This document shows positions 55,961-64,000 of a stretch of 64,000 nt of DNA, in pieces. The position numbers and the translations under genes were made by a program. Source of the stretch: Paraburkholderia haematera (GTDB lineage Bacteria > Pseudomonadota > Gammaproteobacteria > Burkholderiales > Burkholderiaceae); NCBI RefSeq assembly GCF_905220975.1, contig NZ_CAJNBK010000016.1, forward strand, positions 62,001 through 126,000, read 5' to 3'. Position 1 is the first letter of the stretch; each line of letters opens with the position of its first letter. Below the pieces are notes generated by a model that saw only the letters and a program-made list of their open reading frames with translations, did no database searches and was not told the DNA's origin.

Positions 55961-56703
55961 GGGGAATCTCCGGCGCGGTTACGGATGCGGCGCAAGTCGG
56001 CGCGCTCGACCATCAGATCGGCGGCACTGCCCGCGACAATCGCCGCGATCACCGCCAGCGGCAGGGCGAGCCGGTAAGGCAGATCGAAGGCGAGGAGCGA
56101 CACCAGACCGGCAATGCTGACGGCAACCAGCGTGGAGCGCGTGGCGATCGCCGACACCATGATGGGCAGCAGCGCCAGCGTGCCCGCCAGCGCGAGACCC
56201 CAGTTGTCCGGGATCAGGCTCGCCAGCAGGATGCCGGCGATCGACGACACCTGCCACGACAGCCAGCTGCAGATTGCCATGCCCCAGAAGTACGCCTCCT
56301 TGCCCGGCAGGTAACCGGTCTGAAAGCTCTTCTTCTGGAACAGCAGGTAGATCACGTCACCGTTGAAGTAGCCCAGTACGATGCGCCGCCACATCGGCAG
56401 ATAGGAAAAATGCGGCGCGAGACCGGCGCTGAAGATCACAAAACGCGTATTGACCATGGCGGCGGTGAGCAGCACGGTCCAGATCGGCAGCTTGGCGGCC
56501 AGGAGCGGCAGCACGGCCAGTTGGGACGAACCGGCGTAGCACAGCAGCGACATGGTGAGCGCCTGCGGCAGCGTGAGCACGGACTTGCTCATCGCAATGC
56601 CGGTGACGAGGCCCCAGGAGAAAATCGCCATCAGCGTGGGCGAATAGTCGCGCGCGCCCTCACGAAAGGCACGGCGATCGGTATCTGACAGTCGAGCGAG
56701 CAT
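55957..56703 (-). CDS. azlC: AzlC-family branched-chain amino acid export subunit
   Basis: A 248-residue membrane protein from the ATG at 56701-56703; a TTG 33 bp upstream is less likely. About seven hydrophobic segments are seen, with FREGARDYSPTLMAIFSWGL, MSLLCYAGSSQLAVLPLLAA and AAMVNTRFVIFSAGLAPHF as family stretches. It forms an exporter with AzlD. It is divergent from ilvE, the branched-chain aminotransferase, 193 bp away, which fits a shared theme of branched-chain amino acid balance. Confidence 0.9.
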   Translation of the reverse strand: MLARLSDTDRRAFREGARDYSPTLMAIFSWGLVTGIAMSKSVLTLPQALTMSLLCYAGSSQLAVLPLLAAKLPIWTVLLTAAMVNTRFVIFSAGLAPHFSYLPMWRRIVLGYFNGDVIYLLFQKKSFQTGYLPGKEAYFWGMAICSWLSWQVSSIAGILLASLIPDNWGLALAGTLALLPIMVSAIATRSTLVAVSIAGLVSLLAFDLPYRLALPLAVIAAIVAGSAADLMVERADLRRIRNRAGDSP

Positions 56704-56896
56704 GAGGCGAAACGCGGGCGCGAGGCGGCGCCGCAACGAAGGGAAGTCGGCGCCAGGTCGTCAAGCACCCGCTGGCGCATCCGGATTTGAATTATGCGTG
56801 CGCCGAATTATAGCGCCCGGCGTACGGCCAAATGCCCGTTTCGTGTGCAAAAGACGCTAAAATGACGCTCTTTCACCGCACCCGCTGGAGAATCGT

Positions 56897-57820
56897 ATGT
56901 CAATGGCCGACCGCGACGGCAAGATCTGGATGGATGGCAAGCTCATCGATTGGCGCGACGCCAAGATCCACGTGCTGACCCACACGCTGCATTACGGCAT
57001 GGGCGTTTTCGAAGGTGTCCGCGCCTACAAGACGGCGGACGGCGGCACGGCGATTTTCCGCCTCCAGGAACATACCAAGCGCCTGCTGAACTCGGCCAAG
57101 ATTTTCCAGATGGACGTGCCGTTCGACCACGAAACGCTGGCCGCCGCGCAGTGCGAAGTGGTCCGCCAGAACAAGCTGGAATCCTGCTACCTGCGCCCGA
57201 TCATCTGGGTCGGCTCGGAAAAGCTCGGCGTGTCAGCCAAGGGCAATACGATCCACGTGGCAATCGCTGCATGGCCGTGGGGCGCTTACCTCGGTGAAGA
57301 CGGCATTGCCAAGGGCATCCGTGTGAAGACCTCGTCGTTCACGCGCCATCACGTGAACGTGTCGATGGTCCGCGCCAAGGCGTCGGGCTGGTACGTGAAC
57401 TCGATCCTCGCCAACCAGGAAGCGATTGCCGACGGTTACGACGAAGCACTGCTGCTCGACGTAGACGGTTACGTGTCCGAAGGCTCCGGCGAGAATTTCT
57501 TCCTCGTCAACAACGGCAAGCTGTACACGCCGGACCTGTCGTCGTGCCTCGACGGCATTACGCGCGACACGGTCATCACGCTGGCGCGCGACGCGGGCAT
57601 CCAGGTGATCGAAAAGCGCATCACGCGCGACGAGGTCTATACCTGCGACGAAGCGTTCTTCACCGGCACCGCCGCCGAAGTCACGCCGATTCGCGAACTC
57701 GACAACCGTACGATCGGCTCGGGCGCACGCGGCCCGATCACCGAGAAGCTGCAATCGGGCTTCTTCGATATCGTGAACGGCAAGAGCGACAAGTACGCGC
57801 ACTGGCTCACCAAGATCTAA
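56897..57820 (+). CDS. ilvE: Branched-chain amino acid aminotransferase
   Basis: A 307-residue fold-type IV PLP enzyme. HTLHYGMGVFEGVRAYKT, RLQEHTKRLLNSAKIF, and MVRAKASGWYVNSILANQEA with the PLP Lys161 are diagnostic. VSEGSGENFF and TGTAAEVTPI follow. It transaminates the last step of Leu, Ile and Val synthesis. GGAG precedes the ATG. The small zinc-finger gene follows 78 bp later and may be co-transcribed. Confidence 0.96.
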   Translation: MSMADRDGKIWMDGKLIDWRDAKIHVLTHTLHYGMGVFEGVRAYKTADGGTAIFRLQEHTKRLLNSAKIFQMDVPFDHETLAAAQCEVVRQNKLESCYLRPIIWVGSEKLGVSAKGNTIHVAIAAWPWGAYLGEDGIAKGIRVKTSSFTRHHVNVSMVRAKASGWYVNSILANQEAIADGYDEALLLDVDGYVSEGSGENFFLVNNGKLYTPDLSSCLDGITRDTVITLARDAGIQVIEKRITRDEVYTCDEAFFTGTAAEVTPIRELDNRTIGSGARGPITEKLQSGFFDIVNGKSDKYAHWLTKI

Positions 57821-57898
57821 CGCGCGCTGCGCCGGCACCGGGCCCCTGGCCTTTTACCGGCGCAACGCACGCACCCTGCATACAACGAGAACGTCCCC

Positions 57899-58093
57899 AT
57901 GAGCGAAATCAAGGAAATGCCGCTGGTCGAACTGTCGGCAAAAGACCTGCCGGCGTATTGCCCGAATCCAGCCATGCCGCGCTGGAGCGCGCACCCGCGC
58001 GTCTTTATCGACGTGACGCACGGCGAAGCCAAATGCCCGTATTGCAGCACGCGTTACAAGCTGCGTGACGGCGAAGTGGTCAAAGGTCACTAA
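57899..58093 (+). CDS. CHCC zinc-finger domain protein
   Basis: A 64-residue protein with Cys21, His32, Cys46 and Cys49 in the spacing of the zf-CHCC family, related to the NDUFS6 subunit of respiratory complex I. PRVFIDVTHGEAKCPYCSTR is the characteristic core. Its cellular role in bacteria is not firmly known. It sits between ilvE and waaF, an arrangement common in Burkholderiaceae. Confidence 0.9.
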   Translation: MSEIKEMPLVELSAKDLPAYCPNPAMPRWSAHPRVFIDVTHGEAKCPYCSTRYKLRDGEVVKGH

Positions 58094-58359
58094 CCTGAAT
58101 ATCGCGCACTGAGCACCGATCGCTTGCTGCGCTCTTTGCCGGCTTGCCCGCTACCCGCCGGTTCGTCATGTGACGGGCCGGCTTTGCTAATGCAGCGGGT
58201 GGCGGCAGGCCGGGCGCTTCGCACCAGAGCCGCAGCCGCGACGGGGCCGGCCATGCCGACCCCGCATCGCAAAGCTCGCGGCTTTTTCCCTTTGACACAA
58301 TCGAACGCCACGCGCATGGCTCGCGCGGCGCTTCGTTTCGACACCGGATACTCACTCTG

Positions 58360-59385
58360 ATGCGTCGCGCGTTGGTTATCGCACCGAACTGGATCGGTGA
58401 CGCATTGATGGCGCAGCCGCTGTTTGCGCGCCTCGTGAAATTGCATCCGCGCATCGTGATCGACGCGGTCGCGCCCTCGTGGGTCGCGCCTGTGCTTGAA
58501 CGCATGCCCGAGATTCGCGACGTCTACGCAACGGACCTCGCGCACGGCAAGCTGCAGATGCTGCGCCGCTGGCAGTTGGCGAGCGATTTGCGCGACGTCG
58601 GCTACGACGCGGCCTATGTCCTGCCGAATTCGCTCAAGTCGGCGCTGATTCCGTGGATGGCGGGCATTCCGCTGCGCATCGGCTACACCGGCGAAAGCCG
58701 CTACGGCTTGCTGAACGTGCGTCACGCGAATCCGCGCAAAGATGAACGCCCGCCAATGGTCGGCCACTACGCCGCGCTCGCCTACGCGCCAGGCGCCAAG
58801 ATCCCCGGCGACCTGCCGATGCCGCGGCTCGACGCCGATCTGAACGAAGCCTCGCGCGTCTCCGCGCGCTTCAATCTGGATACGCGCGTGCCGCTGCTGG
58901 TGTTCTGCCCGGGCGCCGAGTACGGTCCGGCCAAGCGGTGGCCGCCCGAGCATTTCGCAGCGCTCGCGCAGATCGTCGGCCAGTCGTTTCCGTACACGCA
59001 GATCGTCGCGCTCGGCTCGCCCAAAGACGCGCCGCTTGCCCAGGCCATTGCCGAAAAAGCGCCGAATGTGCGTAACCTGTGCGGTCAGACCGCGCTAGGC
59101 GAGGCGTGCGCGCTGATCTCGCGGGCCAACGCGGTCGTCACCAACGACTCCGGACTGATGCACGTGGCCGCCGCGCTGCGCCGGCCGCTGGTGGCCGTGT
59201 ACGGTTCGACCGATCCACGCCACACGCCGCCCTTGTCCGAGCTTGCGAAGGTACAATGGCTTCATCTCGAATGCAGTCCCTGTTTTCAGCGCGAGTGTCC
59301 ACTAGGGCATCTGAACTGCCTGAAGCAGCTGAGCGCCGAACAGATATTCGGCGATTTGCGCGGCATGTTGCTTGCGCAACGTTGA
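58360..59385 (+). CDS. waaF: Lipopolysaccharide heptosyltransferase II
   Basis: A 341-residue GT9-family glycosyltransferase starting MRRALVIAPNWIGDALMAQP. FCPGAEYGPAKRWPPEHFA is the nucleotide-sugar-binding signature and NDSGLMHVAAALRRPLVAVY the C-terminal one. It adds the second heptose to the lipopolysaccharide inner core at the cytoplasmic face of the inner membrane. It lies 266 bp after the zinc-finger gene. Confidence 0.93.
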   Translation: MRRALVIAPNWIGDALMAQPLFARLVKLHPRIVIDAVAPSWVAPVLERMPEIRDVYATDLAHGKLQMLRRWQLASDLRDVGYDAAYVLPNSLKSALIPWMAGIPLRIGYTGESRYGLLNVRHANPRKDERPPMVGHYAALAYAPGAKIPGDLPMPRLDADLNEASRVSARFNLDTRVPLLVFCPGAEYGPAKRWPPEHFAALAQIVGQSFPYTQIVALGSPKDAPLAQAIAEKAPNVRNLCGQTALGEACALISRANAVVTNDSGLMHVAAALRRPLVAVYGSTDPRHTPPLSELAKVQWLHLECSPCFQRECPLGHLNCLKQLSAEQIFGDLRGMLLAQR

Positions 59386-59563
59386 GCCAAACTGATTCGA
59401 CTGATACTTGCACGCAACACCGCACGCCCCTGAGCGCGTCGCGTCATGTTCGCGCCTTGCGGCGCGGGCATTCTCGCGCTTGGGTGCGATTGTCCGGTGC
59501 TCCGGACTGTCCCGCTGACCGCTGCCCCGCAACCGCGCGCCGCGCACAAGAGACTGACGAGCC

Positions 59564-60010
59564 ATGCCACGTTTTGCCCATATCTTCGAAGCCGCCGCCG
59601 ATACGCTGAACGCCTATTACCAGGCCGTCGCCGAGGTGAATATCGACAGCTTGATGGGCCTGTGGATCGACGAGGAGTTCGTTAGCTGCATCTGCGCGGA
59701 CGGCTCCCACCTGCACGGCCTCGACAGTATTCGCGCCGGCTTGCAAATTCAGCTCGAAACCGCGCCCGTTTCGATTGAACCGCTCGATATTCGCGTCTAC
59801 GACAGTCTCGGCACGGTCGTCTACGCCATTGCCGAGGCACACCGCCCGGCCGATCCGAAAGCGGCGCCCGCCATGGTGTTCACCACTTACGTGATGGTCC
59901 ACGAACGCGGCGAATGGCGGATTGCGCATATTCACGCGAGTCCGATGCCGAACGAGACCGCCAGTCAGTTCGCCACCAAGATGCGGCATGGTCAGGGATC
60001 GCTGCACTGA
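59564..60010 (+). CDS. NTF2-like (SnoaL/DUF4440-type) protein
   Basis: A 148-residue protein with the cone-shaped NTF2 fold pattern: an N-terminal helix (FEAAADTLNAYYQAVAEVN), LMGLWIDEEFVSCICADGSH, and C-terminal strands MVFTTYVMVHERGEWRIAHIH. Such proteins are small-molecule isomerases, binders or dimerisation modules. The function here is unknown. It is followed 56 bp later by the YheT-type hydrolase gene, so the two may form an operon. Confidence 0.82.
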   Translation: MPRFAHIFEAAADTLNAYYQAVAEVNIDSLMGLWIDEEFVSCICADGSHLHGLDSIRAGLQIQLETAPVSIEPLDIRVYDSLGTVVYAIAEAHRPADPKAAPAMVFTTYVMVHERGEWRIAHIHASPMPNETASQFATKMRHGQGSLH

Positions 60011-60066
60011 CGCTTGACGGGCATTTGCCTGTTTCACCGGTTTTACTTTTTTGTTTCGACGCCGGC

Positions 60067-61224
60067 ATGAGTACGCCCCGAAGGAAGTCTCCCGCTTCGA
60101 ACGAAGTCCCTCGCCCCGAAGGAAGTCTCCTTGGGGGAATTGAGGCCTGGGGAACGACGCACAATACATCCGCTTCTACCGGTGCAGCACGCGCCGCGAC
60201 CGCTGCCGAAACCACGCTCGATCTGTTCTACCGCGCGCCGCTCTGGTTGCCGAACCGGCATCTGCAGACTATCGTCCCCGCGCTGTTCGCACGCCGTCCG
60301 GCCATCACGTTCCGGCGCGAACGCTGGGAGACGCCTGACGACGATTTCATCGATCTCGATTGGGTGGTGCATGACGGCCAAGCCGCCTCCCCGCTCGCCC
60401 CGCTTCGAATTCCGGCCGAGGGCGCGCCGCTATTCGTCCTGTTTCACGGCCTCGAAGGCGGTTCCACGTCGCACTATGCCGCCACGTTGATGGCGGCCGC
60501 ACGGGAGTATGGCTGGCACGGCGTCGTGCCGCACTTTCGCAGCTGCAGTGGACCGCTGAACCGATTGCCGCGCTTCTATCATCTCGCCGACAGCAACGAA
60601 GTCGACTGGATCCTGCGGCGCCTGCGCGCCACGTATCGCGGGCCCATCGTGGCGGCGGGCGTCTCGCTCGGCGGCAATGTGCTGCTGCGCTGGCTCGGCG
60701 AGCGGCGCGAAGATGCGTCGCCGGTGCTCTCGGCCGCCGCGGCGATTTCGGCGCCGCTCGACGTGCATGCCGGCGGCCGTGCGTTGTCACAAGGCTTCGG
60801 CATGGTCTACACGCGCAATTTCCTGAAGACGCTGAAGCAGAAAGCCGAGCAGAAACTGACGCAGTTTCCGGGGTTGTTCGACCGCGACGCGATGCAGGCA
60901 AGCCGCACCATGTACGACTTCGACAATGTGGTGACGGCGCCGCTGCACGGCTTTCGCGATACTGACGACTACTGGAGCAGCGCGACCACGCGGCCGTTGC
61001 TGCCGGGGATTGCCGTGCCGACACTGGTGCTGAACGCACGCAACGACCCGTTCTTGCCGGCCGAAGCGTTACCGGCGCAGCATGAGGTGTCGGCATGGGT
61101 GGAACTCGACCAACCCATGCACGGTGGCCACGCCGGTTTCATGACCGGCCCCTTCCCAGGCCGCATCGACTGGTTGTCGCGGCGCGTCCTCGGTTATCTG
61201 GAGCGGTATGTCGATCATGGATGA
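60067..61224 (+). CDS. Alpha/beta hydrolase, YheT (COG0429) type
   Basis: A 385-residue hydrolase from the ATG at 60067. The oxyanion motif is FHGLEGGSTSHYAA, the nucleophile elbow GVSLGGN (Ser200), and the acid and His are in NARNDPFLP and MHGGHAGFMTG. PLWLPNRHLQTIVPALF is the family N-terminal signature. The first 45 residues are a variable, low-complexity leader containing a 19-bp DNA direct repeat; the conserved protein starts near residue 50. Members are carboxylesterases of uncertain substrate. The next gene begins before its stop. Confidence 0.88.
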   Translation: MSTPRRKSPASNEVPRPEGSLLGGIEAWGTTHNTSASTGAARAATAAETTLDLFYRAPLWLPNRHLQTIVPALFARRPAITFRRERWETPDDDFIDLDWVVHDGQAASPLAPLRIPAEGAPLFVLFHGLEGGSTSHYAATLMAAAREYGWHGVVPHFRSCSGPLNRLPRFYHLADSNEVDWILRRLRATYRGPIVAAGVSLGGNVLLRWLGERREDASPVLSAAAAISAPLDVHAGGRALSQGFGMVYTRNFLKTLKQKAEQKLTQFPGLFDRDAMQASRTMYDFDNVVTAPLHGFRDTDDYWSSATTRPLLPGIAVPTLVLNARNDPFLPAEALPAQHEVSAWVELDQPMHGGHAGFMTGPFPGRIDWLSRRVLGYLERYVDHG

Positions 61225-61789
61225 CATCGTCAAGCAGGCTTTGGCCAAATGGCCGAATGTGCCGAGTTGCACCGGATGGCTGATGCTGGACCGGCGCGGC
61301 AACTGGCGCATGCGGGATGAAGCCGCTCAGGCCAGCGGCGCGCCTGGTACGGCGATCCGGCATGAGGCGTTGCTCGGATTTATCAATCGGAACTACGACG
61401 CCGATGAACGCGGCCAGTGGTTTTTCCAGAATGGGCCACAGCGGGTGTATATCGAGTTGGGCTATACGCCGTGGGTGGTGAGGTTGTCAGCCGATGCTGC
61501 CGGGGTGCTTTCGTTGACTGACCAGGCCGGTGGAGCTTTCGAACCTTCGGCGGTGTTCGTCGACGATGAAGGCGGGATTCTGTTTGTCGATGGCTTGACA
61601 CCACCGAGAGTCGCTGTTTTGCACGACCACGACCTCGAGGTTTTTTCTGACCACGCAGCGTTGGGCGACGACTCGATGAGCGGAATGTTTCGCTGGAACC
61701 ATGGCGTTGTATTGCCTTTGCAGGGCGTGCGGCGAAGTGAGGTTGCCACGCGGTTCGGGTTTGTCGACAGTCCGGCGGCGAACGCTTAG
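61208..61789 (+). CDS. Conserved protein of unknown function
   Basis: A 193-residue cytoplasmic protein that overlaps the hydrolase gene by 17 bp; GGAG lies five bases before the ATG at 61208, and an ATG at 61217 is the alternative. It has no signal peptide or membrane helix. Notable stretches are GWLMLDRRGNWRMRDE, NRNYDADERGQWFFQNG and QRVYIELGYTPWVVRL. I do not recognise a characterised family. Tight coupling with the YheT-type hydrolase suggests a related function. Confidence 0.78.
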   Translation: MSIMDDIVKQALAKWPNVPSCTGWLMLDRRGNWRMRDEAAQASGAPGTAIRHEALLGFINRNYDADERGQWFFQNGPQRVYIELGYTPWVVRLSADAAGVLSLTDQAGGAFEPSAVFVDDEGGILFVDGLTPPRVAVLHDHDLEVFSDHAALGDDSMSGMFRWNHGVVLPLQGVRRSEVATRFGFVDSPAANA

Positions 61790-61872
61790 GTTTTTCCAGC
61801 TTGGTGCGTGGGCCTTTGCACACTTTTGCACAGCCCGCGTGCTGGTCAGACTGCGAAGGCCAGCAACGCTCC

Positions 61873-63588
61873 TTAACTCTTCTCGTCAAGCCGCTCCTCT
61901 TTATAGCGGCTCTCCATTTCATGTAACCGGGCATCGACGGTCGCGAGATCGTAGTAACCGATCGCCTTCAGATCACGCGCTTCCTTCAGTTGCCGGATGG
62001 CCGACGGCCAGGCGCCCTCGAGCGCGAACTTTTCGGCCAGGGCCCGATGCTGCGTCAACGCATCGCCACTGCCGGCGCTTGCCTGGGCGAGATACATCCA
62101 CCAGGCAGGCTGATCGGGTTGCGCACGCGTTTCCTTCAAAGCCAGTGCCTGCGCTGCGGCAAATTGCTTCAAGGTCAGCAAGGTCTGGATATGCATGTCG
62201 ATCGCGGCGTTCGACCGCGGCCAGCGCTTCTGTGCAAACTCGGCAAGACGAGCCGCCTCGTCGTCATGCCCGGCACGGCGCGCGATGTCGGCCGCCAGCA
62301 CGTCGAGGCTCGGCGAACTGCGCATGGGCGTGCCTTCACCGCGTTCGCCAGCTGCAAACGCCACGCGCGACGAAGCCAGCGACGCCGCCGCATCGTCGTA
62401 ACGTTCGAGCAGCATCTGCCCATACGCAATCCCGTACCAGTTCGCGGCGACGTTCACCGCCGTACGGTCTTCGATTTCGGAACGCAGGCGCGAAATCTCA
62501 TCGGCGTATTCGCTGCGCGAGCGGTCCTGCAGCAATCGCGCCCGCGCCCGCACAAAACCGTACTCGGAGGTCTGATGCGGCTGCCGGTAAGGCGCGCGGC
62601 GCGCACGGTCTTCCATGTCGGCAATCCGTTCGCCTGTCAGCGGGTGGGTGCGCGCGTAGGCCGGTATGCCCGTGTCATTCATTGCAGCTCGATCGAGGCG
62701 GCCAAAAAACGTCGTCATCGCGTAGGGGTCGTAGCCCGCGCCGGCCAACAGCAGAAATCCGACGCGGTCCGCTTCGTGCTCGGCGGAGCGCGAAAAACGC
62801 AACTGGTTGTCGACCGCATACGCCTGGCCGCCAATCGCAATCGCGCTGCCCAGGTCGCCGCTGTGCGCGAGCACGCCCGCCAGAATGCCGAACAACAGGC
62901 CGGCCAGCGCGGCATAGGAGCTGTGTTCGCCGGTTGTGATCATCCGTGAAATGTGCCGCTGCAAGACGTGCCCCATCTCGTGGCCGAGCACGGAGGCGAG
63001 CTCGGACTCGGTTTGCGTCGTCACGATCAATCCGGTGTTCACACCGATAAATCCGCCCGGCAGCGAGAAGGCGTTGATCTGCGTGTCGCGGACTGCGAAC
63101 AGCTCGAAGTCCGGACGATAGCCACCGATGTAGAGCGCGCTCGCCGCGGCGGAGAGTTTCGCCGCGACCGAGTTCAGGTAGTCGCGCACCAGCCAGTCGT
63201 CGAGATAGTCGGGGTCGCGGCGCAACTCGCGCATCACGCGCTCGCCGAGCTTGCGCTCGGCTTGCGGCGTCAGGGAGCCGGAGCCGCCGCTGCCGAGATC
63301 GGGCAGTTGTTGCGTGACGATCGGGGCGCGCCAACTGGTGCTCGCGCTAGTGTTGCCCGAGAAGCGGCTCTGCGCGCCGCCATAAACGCCGAATACGCCA
63401 TGGGCAATATCGGGCGGCACGATAGGGTCGGCAAAGGTGTCGACCGGGCCGCTCTCCAATGGCGGTTCCGCGGACTGCATGTTAACCACAAGGTTCGTGT
63501 TCGAAGCGGCGCGCGATTGTGCAAACGCGCCCGGCGGAGCCGCGAGCGCGACAGACAACAACGCAGCAAGAAACCGTTTCGAACGCAT
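61873..63588 (-). CDS. Periplasmic M48 metalloprotease with TPR region, BepA-like
   Basis: A 571-residue protein from the ATG at 63586-63588, giving a signal peptide (residues 1-24, APPGAFAQ). The zinc motif is LGHEMGHVLQRH (His203, Glu204, His207) and the third ligand Glu lies in SAEHEADRVG. The C-terminal 230 residues are helical TPR-like repeats. BepA/YfgC proteases and chaperones survey outer-membrane protein and lipopolysaccharide assembly. It is divergent from moaC. Confidence 0.9.
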   Translation of the reverse strand: MRSKRFLAALLSVALAAPPGAFAQSRAASNTNLVVNMQSAEPPLESGPVDTFADPIVPPDIAHGVFGVYGGAQSRFSGNTSASTSWRAPIVTQQLPDLGSGGSGSLTPQAERKLGERVMRELRRDPDYLDDWLVRDYLNSVAAKLSAAASALYIGGYRPDFELFAVRDTQINAFSLPGGFIGVNTGLIVTTQTESELASVLGHEMGHVLQRHISRMITTGEHSSYAALAGLLFGILAGVLAHSGDLGSAIAIGGQAYAVDNQLRFSRSAEHEADRVGFLLLAGAGYDPYAMTTFFGRLDRAAMNDTGIPAYARTHPLTGERIADMEDRARRAPYRQPHQTSEYGFVRARARLLQDRSRSEYADEISRLRSEIEDRTAVNVAANWYGIAYGQMLLERYDDAAASLASSRVAFAAGERGEGTPMRSSPSLDVLAADIARRAGHDDEAARLAEFAQKRWPRSNAAIDMHIQTLLTLKQFAAAQALALKETRAQPDQPAWWMYLAQASAGSGDALTQHRALAEKFALEGAWPSAIRQLKEARDLKAIGYYDLATVDARLHEMESRYKEERLDEKS

Positions 63589-63722
63589 CGCGAGGTCGAT
63601 ATGACGAAGTCGAAAAGCGACGCCCGCCGCTCGGACTAAGATAGCGGGCATAGGGCGATTGTAATCATCCCGGGCCGCCCGGCCACACTGCTATGATAGG
63701 CGCCCTCTGAAGGAGCCCAACC

Positions 63723-64000
63723 ATGCCTGAACTCACTCATTTCGACGCCGCCGGTCAGGCGCATATGGTGGACGTCGGCGGTAAGCAGGAGACGAAGCGC
63801 ATCGCCATTGCGCGTGGCTCGATTCGCATGCTGCCGGAAACGTTCGCGCTGATCCGCGATGGCAATGCCAAGAAAGGCGACGTGATCGGCATCGCACGGA
63901 TCGCCGCGATTCAAGGTTCGAAGCGCACCGCCGATCTGATCCCGCTATGTCATCCGCTCGCGCTCACGCGCGTCAAGGTGGACTTCGAACTCGATGAAAA
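63723..64000 (+). CDS. moaC: Cyclic pyranopterin monophosphate synthase, N-terminal part
   Basis: The first 92 codons are inside the window; the gene runs off the right edge. MPELTHFDAAGQAHMVDVGG opens it, and KKGDVIGIARIAAIQGSKRT with DLIPLCHPLALTRVKVDFEL are the MoaC family core. It forms cyclic pyranopterin monophosphate with MoaA in molybdenum cofactor synthesis. AAGGAG precedes the ATG. Confidence 0.95.
   Translation, partial: MPELTHFDAAGQAHMVDVGGKQETKRIAIARGSIRMLPETFALIRDGNAKKGDVIGIARIAAIQGSKRTADLIPLCHPLALTRVKVDFELDE

Overview
The window is high-GC, densely coded chromosomal DNA that looks like Paraburkholderia or a close relative in the Burkholderiaceae. The evidence is the gene order pgk-pyk-fba-purC-purE-purK-sua5, a BpeAB-OprB-like efflux locus with a divergent TetR repressor, SmoEFGK/DalD/XylB polyol genes and strong Arg/Ala codon use. 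I see no tRNA, rRNA, CRISPR array, phage or transposase gene. Starts were chosen by ribosome binding sites and overlaps, so several are shorter than the longest open frame.

Positions 1-7466 hold a leftward polyol/sugar cluster: an AraC regulator, a periplasmic binding protein, a double-ATPase ABC protein, a permease, a zinc dehydrogenase resembling erythritol/L-threitol dehydrogenase, an FGGY kinase and a cut-off SDR. Positions 7853-18197 hold a second polyol system. D-arabinitol dehydrogenase, xylulokinase and a SorC-type regulator run rightward. A sorbitol-dehydrogenase-like SDR, binding protein, two permeases, a HAD phosphatase and an ATPase run leftward. Together they would import hexitols or pentitols, oxidise them to ketoses and phosphorylate xylulose.

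Positions 18616-21330 encode a Zn/Mn ABC importer whose ATPase, not its binding protein, carries the histidine-rich segment. Glutathione-dependent formaldehyde oxidation genes (frmA, fghA) follow, then a lone xylulokinase-like gene and a purine permease. Positions 27151-34207 are the RND pump operon and its repressor, with an AcrR-like operator between them. Positions 34228-38023 hold small metabolic, regulatory and unknown genes.

Positions 38260-41914 encode a QseBC/PmrAB-like two-component system followed by an HtrA protease. Six CTTAAG-like hexamers with helical spacing lie just before the protease gene. PBP4, a sterol-desaturase-family protein and a GDSL lipoprotein come next. Then a roughly 630-bp intergenic element is built from two long inverted arms (46396-47024).

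Positions 47070-56703 are the leftward glycolysis/purine block with AzlCD upstream. An unusual 427-bp open stretch separates pgk and pyk in the pyk frame. Positions 56897-61789 hold ilvE, a CHCC zinc-finger protein, waaF, an NTF2-like protein, a YheT-type hydrolase and an unknown protein. The window ends with an M48/TPR metalloprotease and the start of moaC.

No wholly new multi-gene system is evident. The best leads are the hexamer array controlling the HtrA gene, the inverted-repeat element, the open pgk-pyk gap and the tetritol-like polyol cluster.
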